Notes: generated by a model from the letters alone, not told the origin. DNA of 64,000 nucleotides from Erythroxylum novogranatense (GCA_029891385.1 CM057227.1:58157567-58221566); one strand, 5' to 3'; counted from the first letter of the stretch, positions 47,640 to 61,775 are shown. Translations and numbers: made by a program.

Positions 47640-49655
47640 TTTTTTTTCCCTCCAAATCTGGTTCTTGGAGATCATCACATCACCGTTACGATCTTCGCAA
47701 GTGGCAAGATCATGTAGTCTTTATAAAATAACGACGGTGAGTTAGGTTCAACTGCGGGAAGAAGCGCGTGAGAAGACTTAGGAGGAGTCTGGCGGACGAC
47801 TGATTAGATCACAGTGGTGGACAGGTTGATTAAGCAATTGTAATTGGAGTAAATAGTAAATACAGGGTTGTTTATCTACAGCGTATTTTTGAAGCATCGA
47901 TGGGATAAATTATGATTACCGGCTGATGGGATAATTTAATAATAAAATTTATTAATTTTATGGTTAAAAAGAAAAACAATGGGAATTTTGTAGTAAAGTA
48001 GCAGCCATTTGCTGAAGATAATTATGGTTTAGAAAGGAAAACATGCAAGGGAACCATTAACCCACCCATGCGTCTCAAAGTTAGGAATGGAATAGGAATA
48101 GGAATAGGAATAGGACTAACTAGGACTAGGAGGCCAAGGTGTATTTTATTGAAAGTTGATTAATTAAGCTGGTGAACAATTAATTCGGAATTCCGCAGTC
48201 TTGTTAAACAAAAGCTGAGACGAAAGCCTTTTGGAAATTGGAACAAGGCTCGTTAGAACATAATTTTGCCGCATACTTGCCGACGGGAACGCGAAGCAGA
48301 TGTCATGCATTATTCAATAACAGCATGCGCTGAGCTCAGTGTCCAATTGTTGTAACACCGGAAAACAAAATTTGTATTTATTAAGTATGTATACTAAGAG
48401 TGACCGGATGGACGATCACAGAATAGATCCCTATCGTCCATTTAATCTAGCGGCTTATATTCTTTTTCTTTCTTTCTTTTTCTGTTTATTGAATGTTGTG
48501 TCATCGCGCGATATACACGCAATCTTCTGACCCAAATATTTTGTCATTTTGTCAGACGCGCTCTCTCTCTTTGTTTTTTCTCTCCGCCCTTGTCTTCCTC
48601 TTTTTCTGTTTATTGAATGTTGTGTCTTCACGCGATATGCACGCAATCTTCTGATCCAATCTTTTGATGCAATAGTTTGTCGGTACCGCCATGACTACTT
48701 AAAAAGCGAATGGGATGGACGATCACGGAATAGATCCATGTTGTCTCCTTTCTCTCTCTTTGTTTTTCTTCTCCGCCCTTACCTTCCTCTTCTTTTTTCA
48801 TTCCAGCTGTGGTTGTCGTAGCTGTTGTTGGTGTCGAGAGAGTATCAGTAGTTTCGACGTGAACCTAGCGTAAGGTTGTTCACCAACTGGACGTCGGATG
48901 TTGTAATCGCATCGTCTCGGTTTCCAATTGTTCTTTACTTGTAAATCTTCTTTAAGCATTTTTTGTTTTGGTGTGTACAAATGTTTTCCGAGTTTCGTTG
49001 TTGTTGCTGTCGACTGTTGTTGCTGTCCACTGTTGTTGATGTCGTTGCTGCGTGAACCTAGCATAAGGTTTTTCATTCACCAACTGGACATCGGATGTTG
49101 TAACCGCATCGTCTCGGTTTCCAGTTGTTCTTTATTTCTAAATCTTTTTTAAGCTTTTTTTGTTTTGGTGTGTACAGATGTTTTTCGAGTTTCGTTGTTG
49201 TTCTTTGTCGACTATTGTTCTTTGTCCATTATTCTTGTCGAACACGAAATCAATGTTGAAAGCAACCGTTATTTCTACAGCAGACTTGGATATGAAAGCA
49301 GATTTATCATGTTGCCATCCTGAAAACAGATGGCTCGAATAAAGAAGACGTAGTGGAGACTTCTGAAAAAGAGTGCCTCAAACAAAGAAGGCGTAGTGGT
49401 GAAGTTGCAAAGTTGCTACTTCACCACCAGCATCCTCTTTCCTTGTACATATATTTTTCTCATGTCAGAAAGGAACTCTTCTGTCAAAGCAGAGGTTTCA
49501 GGATTATCACCAGGAATCATCTACTTTAATCTGAAAATGGATGCCTGGAACAAAGAAGGCGTAGTGCAGACTTGGATATGAGCAGATTCATCGTCAGTCT
49601 CTGTCCATATAGCAGCTACTTGTGATGCAATGACCAAGATTTTCTTGTAGTCATT
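47640..49655. other. Intergenic low-complexity DNA with local duplications
   Basis: No gene recognised. Contains a short AATAGG-type microsatellite near 48090-48115, two diverged copies of a GGATGGACGATCAC(A/G)GAATAGATCC region (about 48405 and 48710) and a 193-bp tandem duplication. Repeated phrases of the form ACAAAGAAGGCGTAGTG occur between 49325 and 49585. Short ORFs here are repeat translations. Confidence 0.6.
48858..49243 (+). repeat. Tandem duplication, about 193-bp unit
   Basis: Copies begin at 48858 and 49051 with CGTGAACCTAGC and run through ...CGCATCGTCTCGGTTTCC... and TTTTGTTTTGGTGTGTACA to a GTTGTTGTTGCTGTCGAC-like end. Diverged by scattered substitutions and small indels. Confidence 0.88.
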
Positions 49656-49660
49656 CATAA

Positions 49661-52600
49661 TGTTGGGACCCAATCTGGGAACCGAATCCTAACCGGAAAA
49701 AAATAAAATGAAAGAGGTCGAAACAAAGCGAATGCACATCGGATAATTGGAAATCCGAAGATGAATCGAATAACAAAATGCGAAAGCAACGAATCGAAAC
49801 AAAGGTAGCGGAAGCGAAAGAAATACTTATCGATATCAAAAACGAATCGGAGCGAATAATCGAAACAGAACAAAAACTTAACAAAACGGATCCGACATCC
49901 GAGAACAATTATCGAAGAAAAACGAACGCGTTGGAAACCTAGACTAAGACATATCCGAAATTCGGTATAATTTTTTTTATCTTTATCAACCTTATACAAT
50001 CAAAATAATATAATTTTCTTATTTAGAAACTCATCCTTATGCAAATCTCAATTCACTTAATTAATATTCTTATAAATCCATACAAATCCCCAAATTACAA
50101 TTTTATCCCAAATTTTATCGAAAATTCAAAGATAATCTACGATTTAACCTAACCCAAAACCTGCAAGGGTAAATAAACACTTCTAAAAAGCCCAAGCCAT
50201 CACACAAATCATCCAAATCTACCGGATCCTCCGTCCGGGATATCAGCAGATAAACGCACTCCTATATCTAAAACATTTCAATAATCCTCAATCTTTAATC
50301 AGAAACATCCGTACACAACTTAATCACAATTATAACCAAATCCATAATTCACAATCAATCAAATTCATCCAAACACAATCCAAACCATAACTTAATCCAA
50401 TACATATATCCAGAATTCATAATACATTCCCAAAATGGATACACAATACACTTTAATGGCATTGCAAGCCATTTACAAAACTTGTCCGAAAATTCTCAAG
50501 TACACAATTTATAAACAGAACAAAACGAACAGATAACTTGAATTTCTTTCATCCGATCTCCTGCTCGAAACCTGGAGATGGGGATGAAAGGGGGGGTGAG
50601 CTACACAGCTCAATGGATAACACATTTATAAATTGAAAATATAAGCAGAAATCATTAACTTTTTGCCAAAAGGCTTATTTTTCAAACTTTACAACCTTTC
50701 AAACAATTTCCTCAAACCTTTCAATATTTTTCAAACTTTTCATAATAAATTTCACTTTTTCATTTTTTTCAATTTTAAACATGAATGCAACACATAGAAG
50801 CAAATCAAAACACGTAATATATCAAAATGGTCTGGTTCGGTCCGAAGCGAGCGTCTCGCACATTCTCAAGATAATGGTCGGTCTGCGGCAAATGAATGTA
50901 ACGTACTACACTTTTCCGCATAGCGGTCCATTGTAGCCGTGAAGGGAGTCCGAAATCGGAGCTCCGTACCACTAGCGGGCAGTCGAGAGAAGGCTATAAA
51001 TGAATAGAGACAAAGTCTGCGACTCACGAGGACTCACCAAACCCACATAACACATAAGCGAAAACGGAAATTGAATCGCTCAAGGCCCTTTTCAAAATCT
51101 TGATTTTCACATTTTCATATTTCAACCACATATCCAAGCATGAAATCATATAGCAATCCACCTTCAATCCAAATTCATCAATTTGATCACGTATCAATCC
51201 AAATCATAAATATGAATGCAAAGTATTTCTTTAAAACATAACTCAAACATATACATATTCATAATGCACATTTTCAAATTTATCTAATAATTCAAAACCA
51301 TAAATTTCTTCAATCTTGTAATTTCTTAAAATCATTTATAAAATAAGGAATTTAATCCTTTAAAATCATAATCTTTCAAACATTTACATAAACAATAATT
51401 TTTCAAAGCTTTTCTTCTTGATTTTTCAAATCACATGCTTATGCTTAAAATTCAATAAATAAACGTACTACCCACCTCATATACATACTAATACTTTGTC
51501 CAAAGCATCAAATCTCCAAATTCCTTCTTCTTTCCTCAACTTTAAAATTCCCTATACCATAATTATCCAAAATGAATATCATAAATATCATAATTACTCA
51601 AATCAAGCTTAGGAAACATCAATTCCACACATATTCAAGCTATCTAAATCTCCAATTTTCAAAATTCTCACTTTCCAAAATTTGACCTAAACCAACTTAT
51701 CCAAATTTAATATCATAAATCTCATAATCCTTAAAATTTGATATCATAATTCACCAATCCATCATATTCTCTATAATTCTAAGCCATTAATTCATAAAAT
51801 CCTCAAACATAAAATTTAACATAAACCTAAGTCACAATTTACCAAAATTAATTCACTTAATCATGAAATCTTTCAAAATAAATCATGGAATTAACAAACC
51901 CACCACATTTTCCATATTTCTAAACAAAAAAAATCACTAAAAACTCAAAGCTCAAATTTTTCCCTTACCTCTTTCTCCTTCAAATTTCGGATTTATCAAG
52001 ACCCATGGGAAGCTTTCAAGTTTTTTCCACCTTTTTCCTTTGAAACCAAGCAAAACTTAAGCTAGACTCCTAAAAAAAAATCAAAAACCCTTACTTTTTC
52101 TCTTCTCCTTCACCACCACCGAACCCTCTTCTCTCCTTTCTTCTTATTTTCTTCTCTTCTTCTCAAACCTTCGAGATTCCTCTACTCCAAAGAGAGCCAA
52201 AGAATTAATATACTGCCATGTCAATTAAAATGAGGGTCTAATGACCCTTTTGCCCCTCTCTTTAAGGGGACTTCCCAAAATGCCCCTACATTTACCTTTA
52301 AGTTATTCTCACTTGCGGGTTTGATTCGCACTATCAATTTGAAGGAATTTGTTCAAACTTCATTCTAGATAAATGTTCCGCTCAATCATACAAATCCAAC
52401 GCCACCGACCGCGCTCAATTCAGATCAGAAACGAAGAAGTTATAACCGAAAGACTATCGAACCTGCGAAAAATCCGAGACTGAACATTACGCTAATTTAA
52501 TTCTAGAAATTGACAATCTTAGGGATGAAATTAAATTTCGATCCCTTCACAAGAGTTGTAGCCCTATATCTTAAGTTTATTTTGCCTCAAGAATCAACTC

Positions 52601-53686
52601 AATCGGAGTTGTAAAGCTCCCGAATTTTTCAAAACACTGAACCATGTTCAGAAAATTATCCAACTAATAACCTATAACCAAATCTCTTACTTTGATTCAA
52701 TCAATCTCCTTCCATTTAATCTCCTAAAAATCATAATTCTTCATAAAATGAAATTAATTGTCTTAGGAATCCAACACTTTGAGAATCAAATCAATCGGAT
52801 GTCGGACGAAGGAATTATAAGCAAAAGATTACAAAAGGGATCGGATTAAAAACAAAGTAATGGAACTTCAAAATCGAACTTTTCAAAAATCATATCTCTC
52901 GATCCCGAACTCGGAATTTGACAAATTTGGTTTCAATAAAAAGATCAAAGGAAACTCTACAACTTCCCTGAAGTACTCAAAATGAAATTAGGTCTCGAAA
53001 GAGGTCAAAAACTTAATCAAAGATTCTGTCCAAAACAGCTTTTCCTAAACGACTTCCAATTTTTAATCGCTCATAACTCCTAGCCCCGATATCGAAAAAT
53101 TGTAAACTTTATATCAATGGAAAGATAAAAACATCATATAAAACTTTCACGAAGACTACTTACTCCAATTTGGACTAAATCCATACGACGAGTGGCCTCG
53201 AAGCATAGAACACACAATTCTATACTTAATAGCATTTTCAAAACAAAGCATATCTTCGGAAAATCATATCTCTCAATCCCGACATCGAAAAATAGCAAAC
53301 TTTATGGCCACAGAAAACTCTTAACATAATCTACATGTTTCATGTAGATCATTTTCTCAAAATTTGCCTAAATTAAAAGTCAACCCTCAAAGGCCAAAAA
53401 GTCAAACTTTTCACAAATTTTCATTTTTTTCACTCTTTCTCTCTTTAGTTCATGAATTTCAACTTAATTTCAATCAACTCATCGACTTAATTTCAATCAA
53501 CTCATCGACTTAATTTCATAAAACATACCAATCCACTCAAAACCCCAAAGATATCAAAATCAAATCATTTCTTTTCTTATCAATATCCTTTAATTTTAAG
53601 TCATCTATTATACAATACATACACAAAGCACTCCTTAAATTTCATTTTCATAATTTAAATTTTCACTCAAAGATCGGGGTCCAACA
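49661..53686 (-). repeat. 3' LTR of giant-LTR element
   Basis: 4026 bp. Near-identical to 54320-58315 over long stretches. Patchy differences occur around 50560-50620 and 50840-50900, in CG-rich sequence. Confidence 0.93.
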
Positions 53687-54319
53687 TTTTTCTCCCTCTT
53701 AAAAGAATTTCGTCCTTGAAATTCATACTTGATTAAACTCCAAGTAACTCAAGCACTTTCTTACTAATTCCTTTCCAGAAATCATAATCAAATCACTTTT
53801 CTTATATACGTTCCTCATCATATCTCTTCACAACATTTCACTTCTTGTATCTCATATCACCCATATCATCTCAAAGCACTATATCTATAACTCATTATTT
53901 CTTCATATATGGACACAAGTCAATGGTCCATTTCTTAAGGAACCCTAATATGGTTCAATTATCATTTAATCTTTATCATCATGTCATCTTTCAAATAGTC
54001 ATTCTTTCATCTCACAGAAGTATAGGCTATATCAATTTCTCCCAATTCATTATGCAATTCACATTTCAAGTTCCACAAACACATGTTTCTAATCAATCAT
54101 ATTCTTAACACCCAAATCAAACAATCAATTTAATTCTTCAAATAAGTCATGACAAGTCATGCCAATCAATTTCACAATCCTAAAGTCATTCATACTTATT
54201 GTCATCGAACTCAAACGATCACTTAGCACATTCTCACTAATTCACTTTTTATCCTTACGCACTCTTCTCAATCTTATATGCCCAGTTAAGATCCTATTAC
54301 TGGGCTCTGATACCATAAA
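53687..54319 (-). other. Minimal internal region of giant-LTR element
   Basis: 633 bp bounded by the purine tract (53687-53700) and the primer site (54304-54315). The plus-strand ORFs here (53845-54108, 54159-54602) are antisense, and the second runs into the LTR, so they are not genes. Confidence 0.88.
54304..54315 (-). other. Primer-binding site (initiator tRNA-Met)
   Basis: Minus-strand TGGTATCAGAGC, 4 bp inside the 5' LTR boundary at 54320. Confidence 0.92.
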
Positions 54320-57300
54320 TGTTGGGACCCGATCTGGTAACCGGATCCCAACCGAAAAAAAAACGAAACGAAAGAGGTCGAAACAAAGCGAATGCACATC
54401 GGATAATTGGAAATCCGAAGATGAATCGAATAACAAAATGCGAAAGCAACGAATCGAAACAAAGGTAGCGAAAGTGAAAGAAATACTTATCGATATCAAA
54501 AGCGAATCGGAGCGAATAATCGAAACGGAACAAAAACTTAACAAAGCGGATCCGACATTCGAGAACAATTATCGAAGAAAAACGAACGCGTTGGAAACCT
54601 AAACTAAGACATATCCGAAATCCGGTAAAAAATTTTTTATCTTTATCAACCTTATACAATCAAAACAATATAATTTTCTTATTCGGAAACTCATCCTTAT
54701 GCAAATCTCAATTCACTTAATTCGTATTCTTATAAATCCATACAAATCCCCAAATTACAATTTTATCCTAAATTTTATCAAAAATTTGGCAGCATAACGG
54801 CTGCATTTAACCTAACTCAAAACCTACAAGGGTAAATAAACACTTCTAAAAAGCCCAAGCCATCACAAAAATCATCCAAATCTACCGGACCCTCCGTCCG
54901 GGATCTCAGCAGATAAACACACTCCTATATCTAAAATATTTCAATAATCCTCAATCTTTAATCAGAAACATCCGTACACAACTCAATCACAATTATAACC
55001 AAATCCATAATTCACAATCAATCAAATTCATCCAAACACAATCCAAACCATAACTTAATCCAATACATATGTCCAGAATTCATAATACATTCCCAAAATG
55101 GATACACAATACACTTTAATGGCATTGCAAGCCATTTACAAAACTTGTCCGAAAATTCTCAAGTACACAATTTATAAACAGAACAAAACGAGCAGATAAC
55201 TTGAATTTCTTTCATCCGATCTCCGTCGAAACACGGAGATGGGGATGAAAGGGAAGAGCTACATTTCGATGGATAACACATTTATAAATTGAAAATATAA
55301 GCAGAAATCGTAAACTTTTTGCCAAAAGGCTTATTTTTCAAACTTTACAACCTTTCAAACAATTTCCTCAAACCTTTCAATATTTTTCAAACTTTTCATA
55401 ATAAATTTCACTTTTCATTTTTTCAATTTTAAACATGAATGCAGCACATAGAAGCAAATCAAAACACGTAACATATCAAAATGGTCTGGTTCGGTCCGAA
55501 TAGCGCATCGCACATTCCACATACGGTCCTGCAAACTGTGAACAAAACGTACTACACTTTTTCGCATAGCGGTCCAGTGTAGCCGTGAAGGGAGTCCGAA
55601 ATCGGAGCTTCGTGCCACTAGCGGGCAGCCGAGAGAAGGCTATAAATGAATAGAGACAGTGCACTGACTCACAAGGACCTGACCAAACCCACATAACACA
55701 TAAGCGAAAACGGAAATTCGAATTGGCCGAAGGCCCTTTTCAAAAATCTTGATTTTTCACATTTTCATATTTCAACCACATATCCAAGCATGAAATCATA
55801 TAGCAATCCACCTTCAATCCAAATTCATCAATTTGATCACGTATCAATCCAAATCATAAATATGAATGCAAAGTATTTCTTTAAAACATAACTCAAACAT
55901 ATACATATTCATAATGCACATTTTTCAAATTTATCTAATAATTCAAAAACCATAAATTTCTTCAATCTTGTAATTTCTTAAAAATCATTTATAAAATAAG
56001 GAATTTAATCCTTTAAAATCATAATCTTTCAAACATTTACATAAACAATAATTTTTCAAAGCTTTTCTTCTTGATTTTTCAAATCACATGCTTATGCTTA
56101 AAATTCAATAAATAAACGTACTACCCACCTCACATCCATGCTAATACTTTGTCCAAAGCATCAAATCTCCAAATTCCTTCTTCTTTCCTCAACTTTAAAA
56201 TTTCCTATACCATAATTATCCAAAATGAATATCATAAATATCATAATTACTCAAATCAAGCTTAGGAAACATCAATTCCTCACATATTCAAGCTATCTAA
56301 ATCTCCAATTTTCAAAATTCTCACTTTCCAAAATTTGACCTAAACCAACCTATCCAAATTCAATATCATAAATCTCATAATCCTTAAAATTTGATATCAT
56401 AATTCACCAATCCATCATATTCTCTATAATTCTAAGCCATTAATTCATAAAATCCTCAAACATAAAATTTAACATAAACCTAAGTCACAATTTACCAAAA
56501 TTAATTCACTTAATCATGAAATCTTTCAAAATAAATCATGGAATTAACAAACCCACCACCTTTTCCATATTTCTAAACAAAAAAAATCACTAAAAACTCA
56601 AAGCTCAAATTTTTCCCTTACCTCTTTCTCCTTCAAATTTCGGATTTATCAAGCCCCATGGGAAGCTTTCAAGTTTTTTCCACCTTTTTCCTTTGAAACC
56701 AAGCAAAACTTAAGGTAGACTCCTAAAAAAAAATCAAAAACCCTTACCATTTCTCTTCTCCTTCACCACCACCGAACCCTCTTATCTCCTTTCTTCTTAT
56801 TTTCTTCTTTTCTTCTCAAACCTTCGAGATTCCTCTACTCCAAAGACAGCCAAAGAATTAATATACTGCCATGTCAATTAAAATGAGGGTCTAATGACCC
56901 TTTTGCCCCTCTCTTTAAGGGGACTTCCCAAAATGCCCCTACATTTACCTTTAAGTTATTCTCACTTGTGGGTTTGATTCGTACTATCAATTTGAAGGAA
57001 TTTGTCCAAACTTCCTTCTAGATAAATGTTCCGCTCAATCATACGAATCCAACGCCACTGACCACGCTCAATTCGGATCAGAAACGAAGAAGTTATAGCC
57101 AAAATACTATTGGACCTGCGAAAAATCCGAGACTGAACATTACGCTAATTTAATTCTAGAAATTGACAATCATAGGGATGAAATTAAATTTCGATCCCTT
57201 CACAAGAGTTATAGCCCTATATCTTAATTTTATTTGGCCTCAAGAATCAACTCTATCGGAGTTGTACAGCTCCCGAATTTCGCAAAATACTGAACCATGT

Positions 57301-58315
57301 TCAGAAAATTATCCAACTTATAACCTATAACCAAATCTCTTACTTTGGTTCAATCAATCTCTTTCCATTTAATCTCCTAAAAATCATAATTCTTCATAAA
57401 ATGAAATTAATTGTCTTAGAAATCCAACGCTTCGAGAATCAAATCAATCGGATGTCGGACGAAGGAATTATAAGCAAAAGATTACAAAAGGGATCGGATT
57501 AAAAACAAAGTAATATAACTTCAAAACTAAACTTTTCAAAAATCATATCTCTCGATCCCGAACTCAAAATTTGACAAATTTTGTGTCGATAAAAAGATAA
57601 AAGGAAGCTCTAAAACTTCCCTGAAGTACTCAAAATCAAATTAGGTCTCGAAAGAGGTCAAAAACTCAATCAAAGATTCTGTCCAAAATAACTTTTCCTA
57701 AACGACTTCCAATTTTTAATCGCTCATAACTCCTAGCCCCGATATCGAAAAATTGCAAACTTTATATCAATAGAAAGATAAAAACATCATCTAAAACTTT
57801 CATGAAGACTATTTACTCCAATTCAGACTAAATCCATATGACGAGTGGCCTCGAAGCATAAAACACACAATTCTATACTTAATAGCATTTTCAAAACAAA
57901 GCATATCTTCGGAAAATCATATCTCTCAATCCCGACATCGAAAAATAGCAAACTTTATGGCCACAGAAAACTCTTAACATAATCTACAAGTTTCATGTAG
58001 ATCATTTTCTCAAATTTTGCCTAAATCAAAAGTCAACCTCAAAGGCCAAAAAGTCAAACTTTTCTCAAATTTTCATTTTTTTCACTCTTTCTCTCTTTAG
58101 TTCATGAATTTCAACTTAATTTCAATCAACTCATCCACTTAATTTCATAAACCATACCAATCCACTCAAAACCCCAAAGATATCAAAATCAAATCATTTC
58201 TTTTCTTATCAATATCCTTTAATTTTAAGTCATCTATTATACAATACATACACAAAGCACTCCTTAAATTTCATTTTCATAATTTAAAATTTCACTCAAA
58301 GATCGGGGTTCAACA
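54320..58315 (-). repeat. 5' LTR of giant-LTR element
   Basis: 3996-bp partner of 49661-53686 with the same termini. Confidence 0.93.
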
Positions 58316-58320
58316 CATAA

Positions 58321-58620
58321 TGCGTGAATCATACCTCTTTAGGTTGTGTACAGATGGCCTACAGCTTTGTAAAGTTTTAGAAGACGTAGTGCAGATTTGA
58401 ATAATATAGTAACTGCATATATCGCTTTGTGCTATTTTTCAAGAATGTGACATATCGCTTTGTAAAGTTTTATGTCTTACTTTCGCTTGCTCTAACTTTT
58501 TCTGTTTTCAATATCTGACTTTGATCGTTTCACTTCTATCGTCTCACTTCTATCGTCTCGCTTCTTAATTGAGAGGTGATTTTCTTTCGTCTGCTTTCCA
58601 TCGTCTGCTTTTCCTGACCT
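58321..58620. other. Intergenic, no gene seen
   Basis: Right flank of the giant-LTR element. It carries another GAAGACGTAGTGCAGA phrase (about 58380) like those at 49340-49580, so it continues the same degenerate repeat region. Confidence 0.5.
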
Positions 58621-58624
58621 CTAA

Positions 58625-58830
58625 CAGACGAAGTTGAAAAGACAGACGAAGAAGAGAAAAACAGACGAAGTTGAGAAAGTAAACGAAGTTAAAAATAGAT
58701 GGAGTTGAAAAAGTAGACGTAGTTATAAATATAGACAGAGTTGAAAAAGTAGACGAAGTTCAAAATATAAACGGAGTTGAAAAAGTAGACGAAGTTAACA
58801 ATACAGACGGAGAATACAAAAGTCAGACGA
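58625..58830 (+). repeat. Degenerate AGACGAAGTTGAAAA minisatellite
   Basis: Roughly ten or more units of 16-20 bp built on AGACGAAGTTGAAAA, with variants such as AAACGGAGTTG and AGACAGAGTTG. Complement-strand copies occur at 59757-59900 and 60515-60680. Confidence 0.85.
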
Positions 58831-59900
58831 AGACATAAAAACAAACGAAAAGCGCATTTATACTGAACAAAAAGACTAAGCACAAAAGGCATTTAATCGT
58901 AAAAGCGGGCGGAAGTTTAATTTCCTTGTGAGAGAAGTAACGAGCTTTGACGAACTACATCAAATTTGCTATAAAACATAATGGACACTGGAGTAGAAAA
59001 CTCGAATGCTTAATAGAATTGATCCTGATATTAGGAATATAATGGAGTAACGCCGCACTTCAGGATTTCTGTACTTCCATGTTCATCTAAATTGAACTTG
59101 AACAATGCTACATCCCCTAACGAATAACCATGGCCATCTATCCACTTCTGCATTTAAATCTATCTCCTGTATTTTGGACTCATCCAACCTTATGCTTTCC
59201 ACGCTCCGCTCCCTAACAAATAACAATCAAATATTTCTTTTAGTAAAATGAAAGTTAAAATGATTTTCAAAATTATATTATAATAATTTAAGGTATGTTT
59301 AAAATATCCTTATTTGAAAACCATAAGTTCAAAGTTTTGCAATATATATTTTCTTAAGATAATATCAATACACAAATTAAAAATCTCATATAGAAAGTAA
59401 GTGACTAATTTTACCTTGTCCTCTGCAAGTACTTTAAAGACATCTTTTGGATCCCATAATCTACTACGTGTATTGGGATATCTAGATTCTTGACGTACAA
59501 CTTCCTTTCTCATTTCTTCCATTAAGTCATGCATTTAAGACGAAATGTGACAAGTAGACGAAAGAAGAAAAACAGACGCAAGTTGAAAAGCGATTTAAAG
59601 CAAAAGCATTCGAAACAAAAGCAAAAGATAGAACTTAACTAAATAACTGCTTTTTTCAAGGTTCAAAAAGCAAGATTGAAGAAGCAGTTGAACACGAAGG
59701 TTATAAATAAGAGTCGAAGTCAACATATTATTTATGCTTTCGCATTCTCCATCTGTTTTTCTACTTCGTCTGCTTTTGTACTTCGTCTGTGTTTGTTCGT
59801 TTGTTATTCATTAAAATCATATATGTCAAGTAATTTTGACTTAACATGCTTTTCAATAGGTTCCGTCTGTTTTTCTTCATCTGTTTTTCATCGTCTGCTT

Positions 59901-61165
59901 TTTCATCATTATTTGTACTTCATCAAAATCATTGATGTCGAGTCGTTTTGACTTAACAATCTCGTCCTTTTTAACTGCATAGATTTTTTCTGTCACGTAG
60001 ATTGAGTTTTCAATTAATAGGTACAATCTTCTAGCCGCTATAATAATGTCAAACACTGCCAATAGCGTATTGCAGAAGTAGACCAGAACAGAGATTGATG
60101 TTTCAATTCATACGTGATAGACTTCTGGACACCGTCATAATTATTTATTTGTGGCAAGGAAAGACACGCTAATCCCCAAAATGTATGAATCACTTTCACA
60201 TCTGTTTTTCTTGTATCCAATAATCTTCTAACTGCTATGATAATGTCGATTCCTGCCAAATGCCAATAACGTATTCGAAGTAAGCAAACATGAGGAGTGC
60301 AAAGAAGAAGAAGACCGACCGTAATGTAGATTGACGTTTCAATTCATAGGTGATAGATTTCACGTGCTACTCTGACAGTTGACCTTCTACAATTATTTTC
60401 TTTTTTCGCAAGAAGAAGACGACCAGAACAGAGATTGCTTGAATCTTGAAAGAACCCGTTATTCAATTGAGTTTTGTAACTAACTCAAACTGATTCTTAA
60501 TTCACACGTGGTTTGGTTTCGTCTGCTTTCCATCGTTTGCTTATACTCCCGTCTACTTTTGCACAACTTTTGTCCGCTTTTGCTTCCGTCTGCTTTTGCT
60601 TCCGTCTGATTTTGCTTCCATCTGCTTTTCAACTTGCGTTTGCTTTTCAACTTCCGTCTTGTTTTCATCGTCTCCTTTTTCATCATTATTTGTACTTCAT
60701 CAAAATCATTTATGTAAAGTCGTTTTGACTTAACAATCTCTTCTTTTTTAACTGCACAGATTTCTTCTATCAGGTAGATTGACGTTTCAATTAATAGGTA
60801 TAATGTCAAACACTCCCAATAGAGTATTGCAGAAGTAAACACCAGAACAGAGATTGACGTTTTAATTCATAGGTGAGACCGTCATAATTTTTTACTTATG
60901 GCAAGGAAAGACACGTTAACCCCCAAAATGTATGAACCAGACATTCAGACCTGTTTTTCTTGTATGGAATAATCTTCTAACTGGTATAATAATGTCGATT
61001 CCTGGCAAAAACGTATTGAAGAAGTAAGCAAACATGAACAGAATTAGAGAAGAAGAGCAGCAGAGTAGAGATCGACGTTTCAATTCATAGGTGATAAAAT
61101 TATTATACATGTGCTACTCCGGACAGGTTGACCTTCTACAATTATTTTCTCTTCTTCGGAAATTA
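59901..61165. repeat. Large tandem duplication, period about 777 bp
   Basis: 59901-60413 and 60678-61165 share a common order of sequence: TTTCATCATTATTTGTACTTC, GTCGTTTTGACTTAACAATCTC, GACGTTTCAATT, GGCAAGGAAAGACACG, CCCCAAAATGTATGAA and TTGACCTTCTACAATTATTTTC. Copies are diverged and carry indels. The spacer holds a complement-strand GACGAA-type minisatellite. Short ORFs in both copies look like shadows. Confidence 0.85.
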
Positions 61166-61245
61166 CTATCATTGTTTGCCTTTACTCTTCTTCCTGACAG
61201 GTTCACCTTCTACAATCATTTCCTCTTCTTCCGAAGCTTGCCTTT
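61122..61245. repeat. Short tandem duplication, about 74 bp
   Basis: GACAGGTTGACCTTCTACAA at 61122 recurs as GACAGGTTCACCTTCTACAA at 61196, followed in both by a TCTTCTTC-rich stretch. Confidence 0.75.
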
Positions 61246-61470
61246 TTGCATCCGTTTATCAATCAATCATTCAAGGGCCATTTCTTTGGCATCAAAATAA
61301 CTTACAACGAAATTTGATCTCTCGCACACACTCCACTGACACCTTTATATTCTAACTTCTTACCTGTTCTCCTGTCTTAACCCTTAAAGCAAATCTACCA
61401 CAACTGCTGAAACATTTTCGCCACCCAAACTTTACTTCTCTCAACTACCCTCTTCTTTTAGTTATCAAAT

Positions 61471-61775
61471 TCTCCGATCTAGATTCTGACTGCATTTATA
61501 CTCCATTTTTGTAAGGTCCCGTGCTTTTTCTCTGCTGCATTCTTTGAGTACTAAGGTATATATGCTTAGGTTAAATAAATTTATTGTAAAAATTCAGCTA
61601 TTGTTATTTATTAACCTGAATAGAGCATATTCTCCTTTCTACATTCTGACTGCATGTATACTCCATTTTTATAGGTCCCTGCTTATTCTCTCACGCATTC
61701 TTCGTGTAGTAAGGTATGTGTAGTTAAATGAAATAATTTTTATATAAATTCGCTATAGTTATTTAAATGGTTTAT
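61471..61775. repeat. Tandem duplication, 160-bp period
   Basis: ATTCTGACTGCAT.TATACTCC at 61483 and 61643, each followed by a GGTCCC...TCTC...GCATTCTT stretch and an AT-rich tail. Confidence 0.85.

Larger units (their letters stand above)
49656..58320 (-). mobile_element. Giant-LTR element with 633-bp interior, TSD CATAA
   Basis: An 8.66-kb element (49661-58315) flanked by CATAA at 49656-49660 and 58316-58320. LTRs are 4026 and 3996 bp, TGTTGGGACC...CAACA. The minus-strand primer site TGGTATCAGAGC (54304-54315) lies next to the right LTR, and the purine tract AAGAGGGAGAAAAA, preceded by CAAGGACGAAATTC as in plant Ty3/gypsy elements, lies next to the left LTR. Only 633 bp separate the LTRs and no coding domain fits, so the element is non-autonomous. 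Its LTR shares modules with family B, so the two are related. Confidence 0.93.

Noticed and set aside
54159..54602. 147-codon plus-strand ORF across the giant-element boundary
   Set aside because: It crosses the primer site into the LTR in antisense. The LTR part is mirrored at 49655-49999, and no domain is visible.
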